Source: Cephalothrix simula
Lineage: Eukaryota; Nemertea; Palaeonemertea; Archinemertea; Cephalotrichidae
NCBI GenBank assembly: GCA_035591015.1
Contig: JAXIUW010000007.1
Coordinates: 124,001 to 188,000 of the forward strand
Direction of reading: 5' to 3'
Length of the DNA stretch: 64,000 nt
Shown in pieces: positions 55,810 to 62,777 of the stretch. The notes beneath the pieces were generated by a model. The model was not told the DNA's origin. It worked only from the letters and a program-made list of their open reading frames with translations, and ran no database searches. The translations under genes were made by a program, and so were the position numbers. The first letter of the stretch is position 1; each line of letters opens with the position of its first letter.

Positions 55810-58800
55810 ATGGCAGAAATTAGCGCAGATAAGCCCACATCTGTGGAGCTTCCGACTAAATCTTTAAAAAAGACCGCCTTGCCGCAAGATGATGGTCCGC
55901 CACGCATGGATTCCGTTATGGCTTCTGTAACGGGGTTCAATATGCAGGGGCTTATTAATGACATCATCAAGGTTGAGCAACGCCGAATAGTGCCCGTAGA
56001 AGAGCGCCGACAAGATGTTCTAGCCGAGATGAGATCTTACAAAATTCTGCAAGAGGCTCTAGCAGATCTCAATACCAAAGCTGAAGCTATCGCCAATAAA
56101 GATGACTGGAATTTGATGAGGATCGAATCTAGCAATCAAGAAGTCTTATTGGCCAGCCAGTTTGGCACTCCTAAGACCGGCAATTATACGGTGTTGGTTG
56201 AGCAGTTAGCTCTTAACCATCAGCTTGGCTCGCAGATGTATGCTGAAAACAATACTGTAATTGGTGAGGGTACGGTAGTAATTAACGTTGATGAAGAAGA
56301 GTTCAAAATCAATATTGACAGCAATAACAACACCCTAAAAGGCTTGGCTAGCGCAATAAATAATGCTACTGAAAAAGTTAGAGCCAGCGTAATTAATACC
56401 GGCGAAACTGACACACCGTATCAGTTTATCTTGACCAGCACAGAGTCTGGTGAAACAGGGCGCATGAATGTTGAGGTTAGTTTGAGGGGTGGCGAAGAAC
56501 CATTTTTTGGGAATACTATCAGCAAAGCCAGCGACTGGAGCGGCGTACCTTACGAAGCCCGCAAGCGTGATGATGGCGAGGCAACTACATCAACCGCAGT
56601 GGTGCGCAGTTCTGGCACGTACACTGGCGATAGCAATAATATGTTTACCTTTGAGGCCGTTGATGATGGTGCCGTAGCAGGCGATTATCCTTTAACGGTG
56701 CGCTGGAAAGATGAACAGGGTCGCTCTGGTAAGTTTAACTTAGATAAGTTTAGTTATGCTCCGGGCTCACCCATAGATATTGCTGATGGCGTACAGGTGG
56801 CCTTTAGCTCTGGAGAACTAGTTGGAGGTGAAAAATTCAGTATTAGTGCTAAATCAGCCAGAAATCCTAGCTGGTGGGAATCTGGAGAAGATGGCAAAAG
56901 TGCTATTTCTCAGCCAACCCTTTGGTACGATGGTGCGTTGTCTACAGATATCAGCATGCCCGATTTTGAGATTGCTGGCGAATATAAAGGCTCTGATAAA
57001 GCAAAATATACTTTTACCGTTAGCGGCACTGGTCAGGTTGGCGAGGCCGATGACTTAACGCTTAACTGGACTAAAAACTATGAGGGCAAAGATGCCGCTC
57101 CATGGATTAGTAAAAGCGAAAACTCGGGCAGCATAAACGTTGGTCGTGGCTACAGACCGGGGCGTAAGTTAGCAATTGATGAGGGACTAAGAATAGCCCT
57201 TCCCGATGGAGTGCTTGTGAACAATGCTCAGGCTTCATTTACCGCCAATCCACGCCAGTTAGATGCGAACTGGTGGTTGCCTGATGAAGAAAGAGGTATT
57301 CCACCCAAAGTAACCGGGATTAATCAGTTTGTGGCTCCTGAAGACTATCTTGAAAATCCTTTTGATGCTCCGATGGTTGAGTTTCCTCAAGAGATAGAAG
57401 ATCTTCAAGAGAGTACCTCACTGCCCTTAGTTGGTGGAAGCTACACCGGCGACAAAAACCGTGAGTACACCTTTAATATTGAAGGCACAGGCACCGTAGG
57501 CATAACTAATAGGTTAAGGGTGCGTTGGTCAGATGATGCGGGCAATGAGGGTGTGTTTAACATTGGTAAGAGCTATAAACTTGGTCAAGAACTAAAGTTG
57601 CCTGACGGCATTAATGTTAGTTTTGGCTATGGCCGTGTGTATGATAGCGATTCATTTACTTTTGATGTTACGGCTTCTAGCATTCAGCCACCTCAAGATG
57701 CACGGATAAGGCTGGGCTCTAGTGGCCCCGGTACCGGTACGGCAATTAGTAGCTCATCAAATGAGTTTTACAATGCCATTGAAGGCTTAAAGCTAGAGGT
57801 GCTTAAGCCCAGTGATGAGGTAATACGCATTAACGTAGACTTTGACCGTGAATTAGCTAGTGAAAAGCTGGGTGCGTTTACGTCATCTTATAATCAATTT
57901 GTGGCTTTATCTAAAGAACTCAGTAAGTTTGACCCCAGCACAGATACTGCGGGGCCTTTGTTGGGGTCTTCAGACTTGATGGGCATTCAAGAAGAATTGT
58001 CAATGATTATTACCAATCCAATTCCAGAGCTAAGCACAAAAACTAATATGTTGGCCTCAATTGGTCTTGATTTATCACGCAAAGCAGATCTTAAGGTTAA
58101 TGACAAAGTACTTGGTGATAAATTAACCACGGTATTCAATGATGTAGGCAAAATATTTTATTCACGAGGCATTACTGACAATGACGCCATTCAGTTTGCC
58201 GGCATGGATAGCACAACCGAAGAGTCATTAGCGGGCTACTCTGTAAATGTAACCAGAGTCGCCAAAAAGGGCTATTTTGAATCAGGGGCATTGCCGGGCA
58301 TGATTAAAATTGATGGCAGCAATAATAGCTTTAGAATGAATCTTAATGGTCAAGATTCAGGCAATTTAAGCATTGCGCCGGGGCTTTATAGCCTTGATGA
58401 ATACGCTCAGGCCTTGTCTGGAGCTATTGGCGAAGACAAAACCATTGGTAGCTTGGGCGCAGTTGTACAGCCTGAAGGGCAAGCACTGCGCATAACCTCT
58501 AATGTAGCCGGCTCACGCAGTGTTGTTGGGGTAAGCCAAGGTAACTCAAATAATATGCCGCCGGGTTTTGGAACGGGTATAACTAACCCCGGGCAAGATG
58601 TAGCCGGTACCATTGGCGGCGAAGCTGCTCAGGGCATTGGCAACCTGCTGCGAGGCAAAGATAGTAGCCGTGCCAAAGGCTTACGACTGCTGGTGCGGGT
58701 TACAGATGAACAGCTGGGCACAAATAACTCTAGGGCTAATGTTAAGGTTGTGCGTGGTGTTGGCAGCAAGATGAATAATTATCTTAGCAATTTACTGCAA

Positions 58801-59037
58801 CCTCAAGATGGTGGACTGGCTATTCTTAACAATAACTATGCTGAAGCGATTGATAGCATAGACGAACAGATTAAATCTATTAACGAACGCATTCAAAATA
58901 AAAAGAAATCTCTTATTCAGAGGTTCTCACGGCTAGAAACCAACCTTGCTTCGCTCAAGGAGCAACAAAGATACCTTTCGTCACAGTTGGCTAATCTGCC
59001 CAAAGCCGGCGGAGGCTCACCCATTCCGGGTCTATAG
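55810..59037 (+). CDS. fliD: Flagellar filament cap protein FliD, very long
   Basis: FliD caps the filament and guides flagellin folding. The N-terminal FliD domain has MASVTGFNMQGLINDIIKVEQRRI (from residue 37), and the C-terminal one ends in coiled helices (YAEAIDSIDEQIKSINERIQNKKKSLIQRFSRLE). The protein is 1075 aa; usual lengths are 450-700. The extra part contains three tandem repeats (266-356, 388-489, 540-631) sharing the order G-x-YTGD..YTF, RW, G...G.G...SF.F, ANPxWW-like. A Flagellin_IN-like segment (residues 810-970, with GTIGGEAAQGIGNLL) is shared with the flagellins. Confidence 0.93.
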   Translation: MAEISADKPTSVELPTKSLKKTALPQDDGPPRMDSVMASVTGFNMQGLINDIIKVEQRRIVPVEERRQDVLAEMRSYKILQEALADLNTKAEAIANKDDWNLMRIESSNQEVLLASQFGTPKTGNYTVLVEQLALNHQLGSQMYAENNTVIGEGTVVINVDEEEFKINIDSNNNTLKGLASAINNATEKVRASVINTGETDTPYQFILTSTESGETGRMNVEVSLRGGEEPFFGNTISKASDWSGVPYEARKRDDGEATTSTAVVRSSGTYTGDSNNMFTFEAVDDGAVAGDYPLTVRWKDEQGRSGKFNLDKFSYAPGSPIDIADGVQVAFSSGELVGGEKFSISAKSARNPSWWESGEDGKSAISQPTLWYDGALSTDISMPDFEIAGEYKGSDKAKYTFTVSGTGQVGEADDLTLNWTKNYEGKDAAPWISKSENSGSINVGRGYRPGRKLAIDEGLRIALPDGVLVNNAQASFTANPRQLDANWWLPDEERGIPPKVTGINQFVAPEDYLENPFDAPMVEFPQEIEDLQESTSLPLVGGSYTGDKNREYTFNIEGTGTVGITNRLRVRWSDDAGNEGVFNIGKSYKLGQELKLPDGINVSFGYGRVYDSDSFTFDVTASSIQPPQDARIRLGSSGPGTGTAISSSSNEFYNAIEGLKLEVLKPSDEVIRINVDFDRELASEKLGAFTSSYNQFVALSKELSKFDPSTDTAGPLLGSSDLMGIQEELSMIITNPIPELSTKTNMLASIGLDLSRKADLKVNDKVLGDKLTTVFNDVGKIFYSRGITDNDAIQFAGMDSTTEESLAGYSVNVTRVAKKGYFESGALPGMIKIDGSNNSFRMNLNGQDSGNLSIAPGLYSLDEYAQALSGAIGEDKTIGSLGAVVQPEGQALRITSNVAGSRSVVGVSQGNSNNMPPGFGTGITNPGQDVAGTIGGEAAQGIGNLLRGKDSSRAKGLRLLVRVTDEQLGTNNSRANVKVVRGVGSKMNNYLSNLLQPQDGGLAILNNNYAEAIDSIDEQIKSINERIQNKKKSLIQRFSRLETNLASLKEQQRYLSSQLANLPKAGGGSPIPGL
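56605..57702 (+). repeat. Three tandem protein-domain repeats within fliD
   Basis: Codons 266-356, 388-489 and 540-631 encode three related domains (about 90-100 residues each). Matching pieces: SGTYTGDSNNMFTF / AGEYKGSDKAKYTF / GGSYTGDKNREYTF; then LTVRWKDEQG / LTLNWTKNYEG / LRVRWSDDAG; then IADGVQVAFSSG / IDEGLRIALPDG / LPDGINVSFGYG. The pattern suggests an Ig-like beta-sandwich. Confidence 0.8.
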
Positions 59038-59157
59038 GCTGCTTAGTCTGTTCGGCCTGCTCGGCTTATTCAGTCTATCTAGTCTGTTTAAGCTATCCAG
59101 CATGTTCAACCTGTCTAACCTGTTCAAGCTATCTAATTAAGAGTTCTATAAGCCTAT
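58922..59157 (+). repeat. fliD 3'-end repeat, copy A (within fliD and its 3' flank)
   Basis: The last 38 codons of fliD plus a following 9-bp-periodic tract (CTGTTCGGC, CTGCTCGGC, CTGTTTAAG and so on) and an AT-rich tail. It is the parent copy of two further copies downstream. Confidence 0.8.
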
Positions 59158-59293
59158 TAGTTCGGGTTAGTTATTCCCTTAATTATTTCTCAATTATCCC
59201 TTTATTATCCCTTTATTGTTCCGTTAACTATCTATATATCTTTATATAGAAAGAGCAATCTCTATCTATATACTATCTATTAATATTATTTGG

Positions 59294-59625
59294 GGGTTCT
59301 TGTGGCTAGAAGCCAGCCTTGCCTTGCTCAAAGAGCAGCAAAGATAAAAGATGCCTTGTATCACAGCTGTTTAACTTGCCTAAGGCTGGTGGAGGCTCAC
59401 CCATCCCGGGTCTATAGGCTGCTTAGTCTGTTCGCCTGCTCGGCTTATTCAGTCTATCTAGCCGGCCCAGCCTGCTTGGCTTACCTAACTAGGAGTTGTA
59501 TAGGTCTCTTAGTTCAGCGGAGTTATTCTCTTAATTACTCCCTAAATTATTTCTTAATCATTTCCTTAATTATTCCGTTAACTATACTTTATATATAAAA
59601 AGAAACATCTATCTATATATTATTG
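59294..59625 (+). pseudogene. fliD 3'-end repeat, copy B (decayed)
   Basis: This copy aligns with copy A from the TTCTxxxGGCTAGAA point, but has indels that break the FliD frame (for example after AAAGAGCAGCAAAGAT) and many substitutions. Its 3' part is nearly identical to that of copy C (GCCTGCTTGGCTTACCTAAC). Confidence 0.75.
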
Positions 59626-59627
59626 GG

Positions 59628-59910
59628 AGGTTCTCACGGCTAGAAACCAACCTTGCTTCGCTCAAGGAGCAACAAAGATACCTTTCATCACAGTTGGCTA
59701 ATCTGCCCAAAGCCGGCGGAGGCTCACCCATTCCGGGTCTATAGGCTGCTTAGTCTGTTCGGCCTGCTTGGCTTATTCAGTCTATCTAGCCTGCCCGGCC
59801 TGCTTGGCTTACCTAACTAGGAGTTGTATAGGTCTCTTAGTTCAGCGGAGTTATTCTCTTAATTACTCCCTAAATTATTTCTTAATTATTTCCTTAATTA
59901 TCTATTTCAT
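59628..59910 (+). pseudogene. fliD 3'-end repeat, copy C (nearly identical coding part)
   Basis: About 135 bp match the fliD 3' end with one synonymous difference (TCG/TCA for Ser) that I can see; the same stop codon follows. No start codon or upstream fliD body is present, so it is a remnant. Its tail is closer to copy B than to copy A, a mosaic that suggests gene conversion. Confidence 0.8.
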
Positions 59911-59920
59911 CTACCGATAA
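59894..59920 (+). promoter_or_regulatory. Possible sigma-28 promoter for fliS1
   Basis: ACCGATAA (59913-59920), the same -10 as the flagellin 1 promoter, lies 53 bp before the fliS1 ATG, but the -35 at 11 nt spacing (TTAATTAT) is poor. Candidate only. Confidence 0.4.
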
Positions 59921-59972
59921 TAACAGCAGTAAGAAACACATTAGGTGTTAACTGCTTATATGGTAGGTTATT

Positions 59973-60449
59973 ATGCAATCCTATGGAAAATACTCAAAGA
60001 TTTATCAAAAATCAGCTGCCAGTACGTTAGATCAGCGCAAGTTGATCATCATGATGTACAAAGGTGCAGTAAAGTTTTTGAGCATATCAGCCATGAAAAT
60101 GCGCGAAGGGAAGTTATATGAAGCGCATACTAGTCTGGTGCGAGGCAAAAGCATCATTGTTGAGCTGATGGCCTCATTAGACTTAGAGAAGGGCGGTGAT
60201 ATAGCCAGCAATCTGCAAAGTATCTACATTTACATCTTTAATCAGTTGATTGAGGCTAATGTCAATAAAGATGCTGAAGCGGTTGAACACGTAGTAAAGA
60301 TGTTAAAGAGTCTTTGTGAGGCGTGGCAGTCTATTGATTCAAAACAAGAAAATAGTTCTGGACGGCTATCTGTGGTAGCTCAAGGGAGTACTGCGCCTCA
60401 AGAAGTAGTTGAAGGTAATGTGTTGAAACGCCTTAAGGTTACTGGATAG
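59973..60449 (+). CDS. fliS: Flagellar export chaperone FliS, copy 1
   Basis: FliS binds flagellin C-termini before export. The helical family pattern is present: YQKSAASTLDQRKLIIMMYKGAVKFL, then HTSLVRGKSIIVELMASLD and IYIYIFNQLIEANVNKDAEAVEHVVKMLKSL. At 158 aa it carries an extra 30-residue C-terminal tail. It pairs with a second fliS 22 bp downstream. Confidence 0.9.
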   Translation: MQSYGKYSKIYQKSAASTLDQRKLIIMMYKGAVKFLSISAMKMREGKLYEAHTSLVRGKSIIVELMASLDLEKGGDIASNLQSIYIYIFNQLIEANVNKDAEAVEHVVKMLKSLCEAWQSIDSKQENSSGRLSVVAQGSTAPQEVVEGNVLKRLKVTG

Positions 60450-60471
60450 TTATAAATGAAGGGAGTTTATT

Positions 60472-60882
60472 ATGCGATCACCTTATCAGGCTTATCAGCA
60501 AACGAATGTTAAAACCTCAGATCAGTTACAGCTGATAGTAATGCTGTACGAGGGTGCCATTCGCTTTGCTCGGAAAGGCCAAGAAAAAATTGTATTGGGC
60601 GATGTAGAAGGAGCCCATAACTACATTATCAGAAGCAGAGAAATCGTCTTAGAGCTGCTTAACACGCTACGCACCAATGATACTGGCGGCGTAGGGCAGA
60701 ATCTAAAAAGATTGTATGTATATCTGCATAAACGCTTAATTGAAGCCAATCTGACTAAGGATGAGAAAATTCTTGATGAAGCTATAGGGATTTTACTATC
60801 GCTTAGAGATGGCTGGGCAGAATTAAAAAAGAGGCAGAATAATCAGCTTGTAGAAAGCAAAAAAGTAAGCCTCAAAATGTAG
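60472..60882 (+). CDS. fliS: Flagellar export chaperone FliS, copy 2
   Basis: Second FliS (136 aa), with YQQTNVKTSDQLQLIVMLYEGAIRFARKG, HNYIIRSREIVLELLNTL and LYVYLHKRLIEANLTKDEKILDEAIGILLSL. GGGAG precedes the ATG. The two FliS proteins are clearly related yet quite divergent, suggesting different client flagellins rather than a recent duplication. Confidence 0.92.
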   Translation: MRSPYQAYQQTNVKTSDQLQLIVMLYEGAIRFARKGQEKIVLGDVEGAHNYIIRSREIVLELLNTLRTNDTGGVGQNLKRLYVYLHKRLIEANLTKDEKILDEAIGILLSLRDGWAELKKRQNNQLVESKKVSLKM

Positions 60883-61277
60883 AAAGTTTTATGTGGTATT
60901 AGGGTATGGATGCCCGGCGATAAGAGGCATTGAATGGAGGCAAGCCAAATTATCGTTATCTCGCAGTGGCAAGTTATTGCCAGTACCTAGTTAAAAGGCT
61001 GCGATTAGACATGGATAGAGCCATTGAAGGCACAGGTGGGCATTGATGCCAACGCCGCGTAATCAACGGTGGCAGTACTCTGTCAGTAGAAGAGTAGCCT
61101 CAGTTTTAGTATGGATGCTTGGCTGAGGCTTGGATTGAGTAGCTGTATACCGTAGTTCCCGTAAGGGGTGATGTATAGCAAGGCGTAGAGCCGCTTCTTG
61201 TTGTTAGGGGAGTAGTACGCCTATTGTAAACGTAAGTTTTTCATGCCCGTTGAAAAACAATAACCAAGGGAGTTGTC
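60883..61277. other. Long intergenic leader before flagellin 2
   Basis: 395 bp with no gene. A perfect inverted repeat TGGCAA-GTTA-TTGCCA is at 60967-60982. Two related segments, TATGGATGCCCGGC near 60905 and TATGGATGCTTGGC near 61111, suggest an internal duplication. AAGGGAG lies before the flagellin 2 ATG. No clear sigma-28 promoter is found. Confidence 0.45.
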
Positions 61278-62741
61278 ATGGGAATATTAGTTGTAAATAC
61301 CAATACAAGCGCTATTAATGCGCATCGTAATTTATTAAATGTGAATACTGAATTAAACCGTACTTTTGAGCATCTATCATCAGGTGAACGCTTAGTGCGT
61401 GCGGCCGATGGCCCAGCCAGCATAATGATTTCTGAGCATATTCGTTCGCAGGCGGTATCAGTTGAGCAGGCTATTAGGAACTCGGAGACTTCGGTTTCTA
61501 TGGTGCAAACCACCGAGGCAGCATTGCAAGAAGTATCACAAATGTTAGTGGGCATCAGGCGTTTGGCCATTCATGCTGCCAACGAAGGTGCTAATGACGA
61601 ATTGATGTTAGAGGCTGATCAACAAGAGGTTGATAACTTAGTGGCCTCAATAGACAGAGTCAGCCAGTTTTCTAACTTTGGTTCTAAGCCTCTTTTAGAT
61701 GGCAGCAATGGTGTTACCGGAATGGTGGCCGGCGATGGATTGAGCTTTGTTAAAGCTAATGAAGATACTATATCTTCGCCAGATGAAGGCTATGCGGTTA
61801 ACGTAACACAGGGGGCTACTCGCGCTAAATTAGTGGGTAAAACTGCGCTATCACGTGAGGTGATTGACCAAGGGGCAGAGCTATCTGTTCAATCTATGGG
61901 CAGAATTGCGTCTTATACTACCCAGCCGGGTGAAGACCCCAAAACCATCATTAGGCGCCTGCAAAACTCTGTTAATAGTAATGGTATGGACATTACGGTT
62001 AGCCTTGATTATAGCGATATTAGTGGCGACCCCAAGCTGGTGCTAGAGCATAATGAATACGGCTCAGAGCATAAGTTTTTGGTTACATCTAACATTGCCG
62101 GTGTTTTGGCTGATGATGTTAAGGTGCCGATGATTGTTGATAATGGCCTTGACATAGAAGGCACAATTGGTGGCGAGTTGGCTTTTGGAAGGGGCAGAGT
62201 GCTGCGTGGCGCAGAAGGAATTGATGCTTCAGGGGTAGAGGTACTCTATTCAGGCGAAGTTCCGGCAGACCCAAAAGAGCCAGTTGGTCACGTTAATGTT
62301 ACTCAGCGGTCGCTAATCTTCCAGATTGGTCCAGATGCGGGGCAAAAAGTATCTGTGGCTATTGATACGGTCAATTCACGCCGCTTGGGTATTAATGTAG
62401 ACAACGATTCTGGCTTCAAGAGCGTCTTTGAGATTGACGTTCGTAATGCTCAGGGAGCATCTGATGCGGTCAAGGTTGTTGATAAAGCCTTAGATGACCT
62501 TAACTCTATACGAGGTCAGCTGGGTGCTATTCAGCGCAATTCGCTAGAGTCAAACATTAGGAACTTGCGCATTAGTTACGAAGAAATGATGAATGCTGAT
62601 TCCGTACTTCGTGATGCAGATATGGCTGAAGAAATCAGCAAGTTAACTCGTGAGCAGATTATTGCTCAATCGGCCATGGCAGTGCTGGGGCAGGCAAATC
62701 AGACGTCGCAAAACGTTTTGAGACTACTCAACCAGCAGTAA
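61278..62741 (+). CDS. Flagellin 2
   Basis: Second filament subunit (487 aa) with an AAGGGAG ribosome-binding site. N-terminal MGILVVNTNTSAINAHRNLLNVNTELNRTF and LSSGERLVRAADGPASIMISEHI are D0/D1; the C-terminus LRDADMAEEISKLTREQIIAQSAMAVLGQANQTSQNVLRLL is complete. The central domain has HNEYGSEHKFLVTSNIAGVL and TIGGELAFGRGRVL, then LIFQIGPDAGQ. It differs a lot from flagellin 1, notably in length and the middle part. Confidence 0.95.
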   Translation: MGILVVNTNTSAINAHRNLLNVNTELNRTFEHLSSGERLVRAADGPASIMISEHIRSQAVSVEQAIRNSETSVSMVQTTEAALQEVSQMLVGIRRLAIHAANEGANDELMLEADQQEVDNLVASIDRVSQFSNFGSKPLLDGSNGVTGMVAGDGLSFVKANEDTISSPDEGYAVNVTQGATRAKLVGKTALSREVIDQGAELSVQSMGRIASYTTQPGEDPKTIIRRLQNSVNSNGMDITVSLDYSDISGDPKLVLEHNEYGSEHKFLVTSNIAGVLADDVKVPMIVDNGLDIEGTIGGELAFGRGRVLRGAEGIDASGVEVLYSGEVPADPKEPVGHVNVTQRSLIFQIGPDAGQKVSVAIDTVNSRRLGINVDNDSGFKSVFEIDVRNAQGASDAVKVVDKALDDLNSIRGQLGAIQRNSLESNIRNLRISYEEMMNADSVLRDADMAEEISKLTREQIIAQSAMAVLGQANQTSQNVLRLLNQQ

Positions 62742-62777
62742 TTTACCAATGAAAATTGGGTATTAATTGAGGTTAAT

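Noticed and set aside
58946-59140. A frame overlapping the fliD end that encodes a Leu/Phe/Ser repeat peptide
   Set aside because: It is an out-of-frame reading of the 9-bp tract with no ribosome-binding site; the repeat explains it.
59290-59598. A 102-codon frame through copy B
   Set aside because: It combines a decayed fliD remnant with AT-rich tail; no start signal and no protein-like composition.
60905-60922. GCGATAA near 60919 as a sigma-28 -10 box
   Set aside because: The nearest AAAGTTT is more than twice the normal 11 nt away.
60967-60982. TGGCAAGTTATTGC as a sigma-54 promoter before flagellin 2
   Set aside because: The spacing between the GG and GC elements is one base short, and the sequence is better explained as an inverted repeat.
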